7,976 bases of DNA from an uncultured Clostridium sp. (lineage in GTDB: Bacteria > Bacillota > Clostridia > Lachnospirales > Lachnospiraceae), in contig CAMEWU010000103.1 in the NCBI GenBank assembly GCA_945946715.1, positions 1 through 7,976 of the forward strand, in the 5' to 3' direction. A program made the position numbers and the translations under genes. The notes under the pieces are model-generated. The model was not told the origin of the DNA. It worked only from the letters and a program-made list of their open reading frames with translations, and searched no databases. Positions 1 through 6,923 of this stretch are shown here, one piece after another (the first letter of the stretch is position 1; the number at the start of each line of letters is the position of its first letter).

Positions 1-19
1 AAGTGGGAGGATTCCTTAC

Positions 20-74
20 GACCTGCGTGCACATCAGTGCACTACCCCTGAGCACAAAGTGCGTTTTGCGGGTC
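20..74. other. GC-rich foldable block, possible structured RNA or end of an interspersed repeat
   Basis: Bases 20-27 (GACCTGCG) pair with 67-74 (TGCGGGTC) over eight positions, two of them G-U. Inside lie two small hairpins: GTGCAC 27-32 with 37-42 around an ATCA loop, and GCAC 52-55 with GTGC 59-62 around AAA. Together they can draw a three-way junction. Base 27 is shared by the outer stem and hairpin 1, so one of those two pairs must open. The block is clearly richer in G+C than the AT-rich DNA after it. No poly-T tract follows, so it is not a standard terminator. No tRNA, riboswitch or known RNA family is recognised. It could be the tail of an upstream transcript, a genomic repeat, or chance. 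Confidence 0.35.
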
Positions 75-206
75 TGCATTAAGCATATAGATTTGAAGCC
101 GAATGGTATACTGGTGCGTTAAACCATAATTTAAAAATAATACATCTCAAAATGTAATATATAATAGTGATTGTTAATAATATAAAATAAATTTGCATAA
201 AAAGTA
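75..206. other. AT-rich spacer with no supported gene
   Basis: From about 121 the DNA is very A+T rich. No open frame with a ribosome binding site is present on either strand. A TATAAT hexamer occurs at 160-165 but has no recognisable -35 box 16-18 bp upstream. The stretch most likely serves as upstream promoter DNA for the pilus operon. Confidence 0.4.
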
Positions 207-235
207 TTTACAAATAAATGGAAGTGTGATATGCT
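207..235 (+). promoter_or_regulatory. Probable sigma-A promoter of the Tad operon
   Basis: TTTACA (207-212) is a near-consensus -35 box. A 17-bp spacer separates it from TATGCT (230-235). A TG at 227-228 gives an extended -10 (TGATATGCT). Transcription would start near 241-243, leaving a leader of about 30 nt before the first gene, whose Shine-Dalgarno lies at 261-267. The DNA upstream is AT-rich and could act as an UP element. No operator palindrome is visible. All later genes are closely packed with no obvious terminator between them, so this may drive the whole operon. Confidence 0.6.
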
Positions 236-260
236 AAAAAAGCAATAGGAAAAACACAGA

Positions 261-267
261 AAGGAGG
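261..267 (+). promoter_or_regulatory. Strong Shine-Dalgarno that implies a non-canonical ATA start
   Basis: AAGGAGG matches the 16S rRNA tail well. The next in-frame triplets are ATA at 271 and ATA at 274, 3 and 6 nt downstream. The first canonical start of the peptidase frame is GTG at 310, 42 nt away, with no Shine-Dalgarno of its own. The site therefore argues that translation begins at an ATA codon, or that a base differs here from the true genome. Confidence 0.6.
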
Positions 268-309
268 AGCATAATACAATTTGTTATTATTATAATACTT
301 ACGGTTGCA

Positions 310-789
310 GTGATTTTTGATATACGAAGCTACCGCATACCGAATCTGCTTATTGTGATTGGTTTGATTTTAGGAGTTACATATTCCTTTTGTTTCAACA
401 GTTGGAATGGATTGTTGGATTCTGTTTTTGGAATTGGTATGCCCATTCTGTTATTGCTAATATTACACCGGTTACGAATGTTGGGAGCAGGCGATATTAA
501 ACTATTTGCTGTAATTGGAGGATGGATCGGACATTCTATTATAAATGTTATGATTTATTCTTTTGTGGCTGGAGGGATTCTCGCAGCTATTCAAATGTTG
601 TGTCACCATAATCTGGTGAATCGTATGTTATTTTTCTGGAATTATATTCAATCTTGTTTCCGTGCAAGACAGATAATCCCATATGAAAGTGGTTTTGATC
701 AAGGAAATACAAAGAATACTATGCATTTTTCTATTGCTATTTTAGTCGGCTTTGTAAGCTGGCTGATTGAGAGGCAGGTGATTGATTGA
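310..789 (+). CDS. tadV: A24-family prepilin peptidase (TadV/CpaA type), N terminus probably further upstream
   Basis: This is a membrane aspartyl protease that should trim the class III leaders of the Flp and TadE-like proteins of this operon. Both catalytic aspartates are visible. D4 sits in FDIRSYRIPN, the usual motif after the first membrane helix, and D62 sits in GAGD (59-62) followed by IK. The rest is hydrophobic helices, as expected. Starting at GTG 310 removes the first helix. The in-frame codons 271-309 read IIQFVIIIIILTVA, which is exactly the missing helix, and a strong Shine-Dalgarno sits at 261-267. The frame is closed by TAA at 235-237 and has no ATG, GTG or TTG between, so the real start is probably ATA 271 or 274, giving about 171-172 residues. 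The stop overlaps the next start by 4 nt. Family assignment is firm; the start is not. Confidence 0.88.
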   Translation: MIFDIRSYRIPNLLIVIGLILGVTYSFCFNSWNGLLDSVFGIGMPILLLLILHRLRMLGAGDIKLFAVIGGWIGHSIINVMIYSFVAGGILAAIQMLCHHNLVNRMLFFWNYIQSCFRARQIIPYESGFDQGNTKNTMHFSIAILVGFVSWLIERQVID

Positions 790-1796
790 AACGATATCAG
801 GTGCTTCTTTATGATGAAGAAGCAGCATTTGTACAGGCATTGATGAATTATGTGAATCGTAATGCCCAAATCCCCATATTGATTTTTGCTTTTACCAATA
901 TCGCAGATGTAAGGGAATATATTCGTGAGCATGAAGTTGACTTATTAATCATGCCGGAAGAGATGTCAGGAGATGCAATATGGAATCATTTGTCGACTCC
1001 TGTTTTGTGGATGGTGGAAGAGTGGATAGCAGGCGAATTGGAAGATGACAATAAGATAATTCGGTATTCGTCGGCATCTGAGTATGTTAAAAAAATGCTG
1101 CTTTTGCTCAGTAATCAAAATAAGTTGTTTCAGGAAGGGTGGGATTGTGTCAGTATAGCGGTTTATTCTCCGATTGGAGGAAAGGAAGTATCAAGATTTG
1201 CACAGCTTTTAAGCAGTGCTCAGTTACAGACAGAACAGAATCCATTTAAAACCGGAGTTTATCTTCCATGGGAAGAGTTTTGTGAGGAAATAGATCCGCA
1301 TTGTAGGATGGAGGAGTTGTTATATCATGTCAAACAGCATACCGGAAATATTTCAATGAAGATGAAAACGCTTTCCTGTAGCACCCAAGGGTATGACACA
1401 ATACCAAATGCAGTGGATTATCAGGAATTGAGAGAACTGACGATGGAAGATTTGCATTGGTTATTTCAGACCCTTAAGAAGGAGGGGTATTATCATTTTC
1501 TAATTGCAGATATTGGACCGGGCAGTTTACCCACTTTGGAGTTGCTGACAGAATTTGATGTAATATATCTACCCTATGTAAGAGATACTGATTCGGGGAA
1601 AAAGTTCGAATGCTTTCTCCGAAGCATGCAGCAACAGCAGTATTGGAATACTTTTTCAGAACGTTGTTATCCGGTGGCCGTTACAATGCAGTCGTTGACT
1701 CATGAAAGAATCCGGTTGTTGGAAACAAAGCGAAAAGCAGGAACAGTCGTACCTTTAAGAAAAGGTGGTGAAGGGATTGGAGGAACAGATTTGTAA
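786..1796 (+). CDS. TadZ/CpaE-like protein with a degenerate MinD-type ATPase domain
   Basis: The protein has 336 residues. The first ~110 resemble a response-regulator receiver fold (YQVLLYDEEAAF at the start, VDLLIMPEE around 51-59), as in CpaE/TadZ proteins. From residue 121 the pattern is that of a ParA/MinD-like domain: SIAVYSPIGGKEVS (123-136) stands where SPKGGVGKTT is expected, and HFLIADIGPG (237-246) matches the Walker B strand. Both lysines of the deviant Walker A are gone (I130 and V135), so ATP hydrolysis is doubtful. TadZ proteins localise the Tad machine at the membrane or pole, and position between peptidase and motor ATPase fits that role. The TTG start at 786 is preceded by AGGTG (776-780). 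The start overlaps the previous stop by 4 nt, and the 3' end overlaps the ATPase gene by 20 nt or more. Function is inferred from synteny and fold pattern. Confidence 0.72.
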   Translation: MKRYQVLLYDEEAAFVQALMNYVNRNAQIPILIFAFTNIADVREYIREHEVDLLIMPEEMSGDAIWNHLSTPVLWMVEEWIAGELEDDNKIIRYSSASEYVKKMLLLLSNQNKLFQEGWDCVSIAVYSPIGGKEVSRFAQLLSSAQLQTEQNPFKTGVYLPWEEFCEEIDPHCRMEELLYHVKQHTGNISMKMKTLSCSTQGYDTIPNAVDYQELRELTMEDLHWLFQTLKKEGYYHFLIADIGPGSLPTLELLTEFDVIYLPYVRDTDSGKKFECFLRSMQQQQYWNTFSERCYPVAVTMQSLTHERIRLLETKRKAGTVVPLRKGGEGIGGTDL

Positions 1797-3036
1797 AGAT
1801 ATTGAGGAGAAGATACGAGAAGCTTGTAACAGCATGACGACAGTAGAAGACCAACAGATTAGGGAAATGATAGACACTGCTATTATGGAAAAATCCAGAG
1901 AAACCTATATACCATTACAGTCAAAACTGCACATTTGCAATCAGGTATTTCATGCAGTAAGGGGATATGATTGCTTGGAAGATTTGTTAGAGCAGGAGGA
2001 TATTACAGAAATCATGGTAAATGGATATCATACGGTTTTTGTAGAGCGGAATGGAGTATTAGAGGCCTGGAATGGTGGGTTTTCTTCTGAAGAAAAATAC
2101 ATGGATGTAATTCAACAAATGGTTGCCGGGTGCAATCGAATTGTGAATGAAAGTAATCCGATTGTAGATGCAAGGCTTAAGGATGGTTCTCGTGTCAATA
2201 TCGTATTGCCACCGGTAGCATTGGACGGGGCAGTTATGACCATTCGAAAGTTTCCCAAGGAGACCTATAGTATTCAGGATTTGGTTCGAAGGAAAATGCT
2301 GTCAGATGAAATGGCAGAGGTGTTGCAGCTACTGATATGGAGCAGATACAATATTATGATTTCCGGTGGGACAGGGTCAGGAAAAACCACTTTCTTAAAT
2401 GCACTGGCAAATCAAATAAGCAGTCAGGAGCGGATTATTACCATAGAAGATTCGGCAGAATTGCAGATTCGTGAGATTCCGAATCTGGTCCGCTTAGAGG
2501 TAAAGAATGCAAATCTGGAAGGAAAGCAGGCGATTACTATTAAAGATTTAATCCGAAGTGCTCTACGGATGCGACCTTCTCGTATTATCGTAGGAGAAGT
2601 CCGGGGAGAAGAAGCTATAGATATGTTGCAGGCAATGAATACAGGACACAGCGGTTCTCTATCAACCGGTCATGCAAATTCAGCAAAAGATATGTTATCC
2701 CGTTTGGAAACAATGGTTTTAATGGGTATGGAGCTTCCTCTTCTGGCAATACGACAGCAGATTGCTTCTGCAATTGATATCATTGTGCATTTGGGCAGAC
2801 TTCCTAATGGAAATCGGAAAGTAATGGAAATTGTTGAGATACAAGGTCTGCTGGAAGGGGAAATACAGTTGCATACGCTATATCGCTATTGTGCGGATGA
2901 ACAGGATGGAAGCTCCAATGCTGTAAATGGAACAGGATTACCAAAGGACTGGAAACGAATGGAGGGACTACAGCATGAAGAAAAACTTAAAGAAACCGGA
3001 TATTTGGAACAGTATCAAAAGTTGTTTTACAATTGA
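1777..3036 (+). CDS. tadA: TadA/CpaF-family pilus assembly motor ATPase
   Basis: This hexameric secretion ATPase powers Flp pilus assembly from the cytoplasmic face. The motifs of the family are present in order, numbered from TTG 1777: an N-terminal domain with DITEIMVNG and the conserved IVDARLKDGSRVNIVLPP region, Walker A GGTGSGKTT (197-205), Asp box TIEDSAEL (222-229), Walker B-type RIIVGEVRGEEA with E274, and His box MNTGHSGSLSTGHANS (287-302). Length (419 residues) is normal. GTG codons at 1765 and 1768 are alternatives, but AGGTGG at 1763-1768 is 8 nt ahead of TTG 1777, which supports the later start. The start lies inside the TadZ-like gene and the tail overlaps tadB by 62 nt, so translational coupling is likely. 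The last ~50 residues are variable and carry the tadB ribosome binding site in another frame. Confidence 0.95.
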   Translation: MEEQICKDIEEKIREACNSMTTVEDQQIREMIDTAIMEKSRETYIPLQSKLHICNQVFHAVRGYDCLEDLLEQEDITEIMVNGYHTVFVERNGVLEAWNGGFSSEEKYMDVIQQMVAGCNRIVNESNPIVDARLKDGSRVNIVLPPVALDGAVMTIRKFPKETYSIQDLVRRKMLSDEMAEVLQLLIWSRYNIMISGGTGSGKTTFLNALANQISSQERIITIEDSAELQIREIPNLVRLEVKNANLEGKQAITIKDLIRSALRMRPSRIIVGEVRGEEAIDMLQAMNTGHSGSLSTGHANSAKDMLSRLETMVLMGMELPLLAIRQQIASAIDIIVHLGRLPNGNRKVMEIVEIQGLLEGEIQLHTLYRYCADEQDGSSNAVNGTGLPKDWKRMEGLQHEEKLKETGYLEQYQKLFYN

Positions 3037-3739
3037 ATGTTTTTTCATATCGCTGGCAGGAGCGACTGGGTGCATGGGTATCGGATATCTGTTCTATGAT
3101 TCATGGATTGGTGGAGTGTGCCTGTTGCCCGGAATATTGCTTTTGTCCCGGAGATATAGAATCTGGAAAGAAAAGCAGGAATTAACTAAAAAGAGAATAG
3201 AATTCAAAGAGTTGCTGTATGTATTGTCCGGAAAATTGAAAGCAGGGTATTCCATGGAAAATGCATGGATGGCAGCAGAGCAGGATTTAGAAATAATGTT
3301 TTCGGCGAAAAGTCTGATTCTAAAGGAGATGCAAAGAGTTACTGCACAGTTACAGGTAAAAATAGCTATGGAACAGGCTGTTTCAGAGTTTGCACAAAGA
3401 AGTCGGTTGGAAGAAGCACAGAGCTTTGCAGAGGTGTTCTCTACAGCAAAACGAAGTGGTGGAAACCTGGTACATATGATGGATAAGACCACCGCTGTTT
3501 TGACTGAAAAGATGGAAGTTGAACAAGAGATACAGACCATGTTATCCGGGAAAAAACTAGAGCAAAAAATCATGTGTGGCATGCCTGTATTAATGCTTTT
3601 ATATTTAAAACTTACCAATGCTCAATATATAGAGCCACTGTATCATAATGGACTTGGAATCGCTATTATGACCGCATGTCTTATTGGAACTGTAATTGCC
3701 GGCTGGTGGGGAAGTAAAATGATAGAAATTGAGGTGTAG
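2975..3739 (+). CDS. tadB: TadB-like inner-membrane platform protein (T2SSF family)
   Basis: Numbered from ATG 2975 the protein has 254 residues: a basic N terminus, a first membrane hairpin (about 22-40 and 45-58), a cytoplasmic T2SSF helical domain (about 75-195, with FKELLYVLSGKLKAGYSMENA and a GGNL motif at 162-165) and a final membrane pair (about 199-216 and 226-246). T2SSF proteins form the platform on which the motor ATPase acts. GGAGGG at 2961-2966 is 8 nt ahead of ATG 2975. A longer frame from ATG 2927 lacks such support and would overlap tadA by 110 nt. It is shorter than proteobacterial TadB, which usually exceeds 300 residues, as seems common in Clostridia. The T2SSF call is firm; TadB rather than TadC follows from gene order. 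Confidence 0.88.
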   Translation: MKKNLKKPDIWNSIKSCFTIECFFISLAGATGCMGIGYLFYDSWIGGVCLLPGILLLSRRYRIWKEKQELTKKRIEFKELLYVLSGKLKAGYSMENAWMAAEQDLEIMFSAKSLILKEMQRVTAQLQVKIAMEQAVSEFAQRSRLEEAQSFAEVFSTAKRSGGNLVHMMDKTTAVLTEKMEVEQEIQTMLSGKKLEQKIMCGMPVLMLLYLKLTNAQYIEPLYHNGLGIAIMTACLIGTVIAGWWGSKMIEIEV

Positions 3740-3746
3740 TTGTAGT

Positions 3747-5087
3747 ATGAGGAAACTGGCAGAATTTCTATATGATTGCTTAAAAAGGCATAGAAGTCCT
3801 TTTATAGAAAGTATTCGTAAAAAAGTTGCACGTTTATCGAGAGGAACACCGGAGCAAATAGAGACAGAAGTTGCACAGTATATTGTAGGCACATTGAAAC
3901 AGATTTTGATTGTGTTATTTGTTGTGCTTGCTTTGGGAATATTGGTGCTGATCTATGATTTTGGAAACCAGACGAAAGGAATCTGTTTTGAACGAAGCGA
4001 TTATGGAGAGGACGCAGTATCCTACATATTGGAGTATGAAAGCCAGGATAAGAAGCTGCAAACTGTATCTGTAACTGTAGATTCTGTGCTATATCATCCG
4101 GAAGAACTGGAAGATATCTTCCAACAGGGATTCTTCTATCTGGAGCAGAATATGCTGGGAGAGAATGAAAGCCTGGGTAAAATCAAAAAAAATCTGAATT
4201 TGGAAACAGTGATTCCCAATAGTGGATTGACGGTAAAATGGAGTAGTGACAATTATGAACGTCTGGATGAAAAAGGGACAATAAAGAATGAAGATTTGCA
4301 AAAACCGGAATTGGTTTGTCTGACGCTGGAATTAAGTTATCAGGAGCAGGTAGAAATCAGAGAATATCAATTAATGATTTATCCCAAAGAGTGGACGGAA
4401 GTTGAAATGGAACAAAAGCAGATACAGACCGCAATTGAAGAAATTTTGGCTGAGCATCCATATGAGAAGGAGGTATATCTACCAACGGATATTCAAGGTG
4501 TAACGCTTCAAAGAAAAAATCATGCAGGAGCCAGAGGATGGCTTATATGCGGATTTGGAGTTGCAATTTGCTGCCTGCTCTGGTTTCGGCAAAAGGAAGA
4601 ATTAAATAAGCAAATTCAAAAACAAAAACATGAATTATTACGAGAGTATCCGTTCCTTGTAAACCAGTTAGTGTTATTTCTGGGTGCAGGGACAACAATC
4701 AGAGGTGTATTTGAGCGGATTTTAAGCCGGTATGAGAAGCAGGATGGAATCAATTCTGAGTTATTTCGGGAACTTACATACATGTGGAATGAAATGCGTA
4801 TGGGAGTGCCTCAGGAACAGGCATATTTAAATATGGGAAAACGAATAGGATTGTTGCCGTATATGAAGCTGACAACGCTGTTGGTTCAGCAGATTCGAAC
4901 CGGTTCACGTGCGTTGGCAGAAGAACTGGAACAGGAAGAACATTCTGCCTTTGAGCAGCGAAAAGAACAAGCCAAAAAAATGGGAGAAGAAGCAGGAACA
5001 AAACTGCTGTTTCCCATGATTATCCTTATGTTGATATCAATGATAATCGTGGTGTGCCCTGCGTTGCTTCAAATGATATCAAATTAG
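3747..5087 (+). CDS. tadC: TadC-like platform protein with a large extracytoplasmic insertion
   Basis: The protein has 446 residues from ATG 3747, with GAGGTG at 3731-3736 as ribosome binding site. A TTG at 3729 would add six residues but lacks a good site. A basic N terminus leads into helix 1 (about 52-71). About 190 polar residues follow (72-263), then helix 2 (264-280), a cytoplasmic T2SSF-like domain (about 298-415, EYPFLVNQLVLFLGAGTTIRG and LLVQQIRTGSRALAEELEQ) and a last helix (419-441). The positive-inside rule places 72-263 outside the cell. Within it, LTVKWSSDNYERLDEKGTI and the following strands up to LMIYP (161-213) look like an atrophied bacterial Ig (aBig_2-type) domain. Canonical TadC has about 300 residues and no such insert. 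The insert may contact the cell wall or the pilus base; this is inference. Confidence 0.85.
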   Translation: MRKLAEFLYDCLKRHRSPFIESIRKKVARLSRGTPEQIETEVAQYIVGTLKQILIVLFVVLALGILVLIYDFGNQTKGICFERSDYGEDAVSYILEYESQDKKLQTVSVTVDSVLYHPEELEDIFQQGFFYLEQNMLGENESLGKIKKNLNLETVIPNSGLTVKWSSDNYERLDEKGTIKNEDLQKPELVCLTLELSYQEQVEIREYQLMIYPKEWTEVEMEQKQIQTAIEEILAEHPYEKEVYLPTDIQGVTLQRKNHAGARGWLICGFGVAICCLLWFRQKEELNKQIQKQKHELLREYPFLVNQLVLFLGAGTTIRGVFERILSRYEKQDGINSELFRELTYMWNEMRMGVPQEQAYLNMGKRIGLLPYMKLTTLLVQQIRTGSRALAEELEQEEHSAFEQRKEQAKKMGEEAGTKLLFPMIILMLISMIIVVCPALLQMISN

Positions 5088-5110
5088 CAGATTTAAGTAA
5101 ATGATAGAAA

Positions 5111-5117
5111 AAGGAGG
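5111..5117 (+). promoter_or_regulatory. Strong ribosome binding site of the pilin gene
   Basis: AAGGAGG lies 8 nt before ATG 5126, in a 38-bp gap that is one of the longest between genes of the operon. The near-perfect match and ideal spacing fit a pilin made in greater amount than the assembly proteins around it. No separate promoter or terminator is obvious in the gap. Confidence 0.7.
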
Positions 5118-5125
5118 AACAACAT

Positions 5126-5308
5126 ATGGAAGGAATCAAAGATTTTTTAATTGGAGAACACTCAGAGGATGGAATGGGTGTAGTAGAAGTTCTACTGATT
5201 ATTGTGGTGTTGATTGCTATGGTAATTATTTTTCAAAAGCAAATTACAGAATTGGTTAATAAGATATGGAAATCGATTAATCGTGATGCGGCTACTGTTT
5301 ATAAATAA
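5126..5308 (+). CDS. flp: Flp-type major pilin (Flp1-like), class III signal
   Basis: This is a 60-residue prepilin and the likely structural subunit of the pilus. A 16-residue leader ends in DG16. Cleavage there would leave M17-G18-V19-V20-E21, with the conserved Glu at +5, then a hydrophobic helix VLLIIVVLIAMVIIF (22-36) and a short polar tail, giving a mature pilin of about 44 residues. The usual Glu-Tyr of Flp pilins is Glu-Val here (V22), as can occur in the Flp1-like proteins of Firmicutes. It follows tadC by 38 bp and precedes the DUF5702-like gene by 12 bp. Its size, signal and neighbours make the call good, though family membership by profile is not tested. Confidence 0.85.
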   Translation: MEGIKDFLIGEHSEDGMGVVEVLLIIVVLIAMVIIFQKQITELVNKIWKSINRDAATVYK

Positions 5309-5320
5309 AAGGATAGGAAT

Positions 5321-6913
5321 ATGAAGAATAAAAATAAAGGGCAGATATCCGTATATGCCTGTGCTATGTTGTGTGTGTTTCTGATTCTGATTGTTACTGT
5401 GCTGCAGGGAATTCGAATTTGGGAAGGAAAGGCAAAGTGTCGACAATCGTTAGCAGGAGCAGTGGATAGCCTGAAGGGAGATTACCAGCCGGATTTATTC
5501 CGGCGGTATCATCTCTTTGCAATTGATAAAACATATTATGGCAGGGGAGAAGGATATCTGGAAGAACGAGCAATTGCATATTTAGATTACAACTTAAATC
5601 CTGGAAATTCTTATTATGATTATCGTGTAAAGGATGTTATATTATCTGATTCAAACTCTCTTTTAGAAGAGGAATTGACAGGATTCAAACAGCAGATTCA
5701 GGCTTATATGAAATTGAAACTTCCTGTTCATTTTGCAGAAGTACTGTTGGAACGACTGGGACAGAAGGAACCGGAAGAAGAGTTGGAAGAGCAATGGGAA
5801 GACTTGGCTTCTGAGACAGAAGATAGTACATTTTCCATCGATGATGTTGGAATACTGGATATGGAAGATATTCAGACGTTGGGATTAGAGGAAGAATTAT
5901 CTGTATTAGGAGTGACCAATGAGGAAAGCATTACAGTAGATGATTTATTAGGGTTGAATCTAATTGAAGAAGGGTATCTGACGGATCCTAGAAAAGCGTT
6001 AGATGAGATACAGGATGCCGGCATCTTATATGCTGTTATGCCGGAACATGCGGATGAGATATCAAAGGAATCGATTGATATGACGAAACTGCCTTCTGCC
6101 GGATACAGAAGTATTAGTCAATCTGGCTGGAAGTTGCCGGGACAGTTGGAAATGATTCAGAATATCTCTGGGTTTTCAATCGATAGCTTGCAGATTCCGA
6201 GTCTGGGTCTGCCCAATGATTATGCAGAAGACCTTTATGGTGTAGTATATGCACTGGATTCGTTTCAATATGCAGGACATATGGAAGCGGAGACTGACAA
6301 CTATCATGCATTGGATTATGAGGTTGAATACATTCTGGCAGGGAAGGATTCCGATTATGAGAATTTGTCTGAAGTGGCAGGATGTCTATGTATGATTCGC
6401 TTCATACCGAATGCTGCTTATGCATTGTCTGATGAAACCATGCAGAAAGAAGCTTTGGCGGTTGCTACACTGATTTTAGCACCCTTTGACCTGCTTCCGG
6501 CAGCAAAACCGGTGTCATATGTTCTACTTGTTTGCTGGGCATATGGTGAAAGCCTGTTAGATGTGAAAGGGCTTTTGCAAGGAGAATATGTTCCGCTATG
6601 GAAAGATAAAACCACTTGGCAGTTATCCTTAAATAACATAAAGGAACTGGCACAGGAGAAAGCGACAGGATGCCAGAAGGAAAAGGGGTTAAATTATGAG
6701 GAGTATCTGATGCTGATGCTATGTACTATGCCGGATTCTGAGTTGAAGTACTATCGGATGCTGGATGTGATGCAGTTGAATTTACAGGAGCAGATTCCGG
6801 AGTTTAAAATAGAGAACTGTATCTATGAGTTTCAACTTCAAACGGAGATAGAAGAAGGAAACCATGTGTGGTATATGGAAACACAAGGAAGCTATATAGA
6901 AGAAACAGAGTAG
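5321..6913 (+). CDS. DUF5702-like exported protein, candidate Tad accessory or minor pilin
   Basis: The protein has 530 residues from ATG 5321, with AAAGGA at 5308-5313 as ribosome binding site. After KNKNKG there is one N-terminal helix (about 11-30, VYACAMLCVFLILIVTVLQG), so the remaining ~500 residues should lie outside the membrane. The +5 residue after G7 is Y12, not Glu, so it is not a standard prepilin signal. Residues 149-230 are strongly acidic (EPEEELEEQWED and others). The C-terminal third carries the pattern I associate with DUF5702: YEVEYILAGKDSDYENL (333-349), CWAYGESLLDVKGLLQGEYVPLWK (about 405-428) and YRMLDVMQLNL (478-488). Such proteins occur in clostridial Tad loci with no known biochemical role. 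It may occupy the place of TadG, a large wall-spanning component; this is inference. Confidence 0.75.
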   Translation: MKNKNKGQISVYACAMLCVFLILIVTVLQGIRIWEGKAKCRQSLAGAVDSLKGDYQPDLFRRYHLFAIDKTYYGRGEGYLEERAIAYLDYNLNPGNSYYDYRVKDVILSDSNSLLEEELTGFKQQIQAYMKLKLPVHFAEVLLERLGQKEPEEELEEQWEDLASETEDSTFSIDDVGILDMEDIQTLGLEEELSVLGVTNEESITVDDLLGLNLIEEGYLTDPRKALDEIQDAGILYAVMPEHADEISKESIDMTKLPSAGYRSISQSGWKLPGQLEMIQNISGFSIDSLQIPSLGLPNDYAEDLYGVVYALDSFQYAGHMEAETDNYHALDYEVEYILAGKDSDYENLSEVAGCLCMIRFIPNAAYALSDETMQKEALAVATLILAPFDLLPAAKPVSYVLLVCWAYGESLLDVKGLLQGEYVPLWKDKTTWQLSLNNIKELAQEKATGCQKEKGLNYEEYLMLMLCTMPDSELKYYRMLDVMQLNLQEQIPEFKIENCIYEFQLQTEIEEGNHVWYMETQGSYIEETE

Positions 6914-6923
6914 AAAGGAGGTG
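6914..6923 (+). promoter_or_regulatory. Ribosome binding site of the TadE-like gene, half inside an inverted-repeat arm
   Basis: AAAGGAGGTG is an excellent Shine-Dalgarno 7 nt before ATG 6931. It selects this start over an in-frame ATG at 6868 inside the previous gene. Bases 6919-6923 and the ATG both belong to the left arm of a 24-bp inverted repeat, so in mRNA they could be masked by pairing with 7142-7165. Confidence 0.75.

Noticed and set aside
93..108. Similarity of TTTGAAGCCGAATGG upstream of the operon to TTTGAAGCAGAATTGG inside the inverted-repeat element
   Set aside because: The match is about 13 of 16 bases and does not extend. This is within chance for a window this size, so I do not claim a shared repeat.
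1..120. Possible minus-strand gene leaving the window on the left
   Set aside because: One frame is open, but it has no recognisable product and no ribosome binding site, and the stretch is better explained by RNA-like inverted repeats.
160..165. TATAAT hexamer as an alternative -10 box
   Set aside because: No -35-like hexamer lies 16-18 bp upstream. In DNA this AT-rich the hexamer is expected by chance.
231..248. Short frame ATG CTA AAA AAG CAA TAG as a leader peptide
   Set aside because: Its ATG lies within the proposed -10 box, upstream of the likely transcription start, and it has no ribosome binding site.
2927..2974. Longer N terminus for TadB from ATG 2927
   Set aside because: No ribosome binding site precedes it, while GGAGGG lies at ideal distance before ATG 2975, which gives a basic N terminus followed by a membrane helix.
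3094..3618. 174-residue minus-strand frame opposite tadB
   Set aside because: It is antisense to a well-supported T2SSF gene, is rich in Ser and Cys, and has no recognisable motif. It is typical of a shadow frame.
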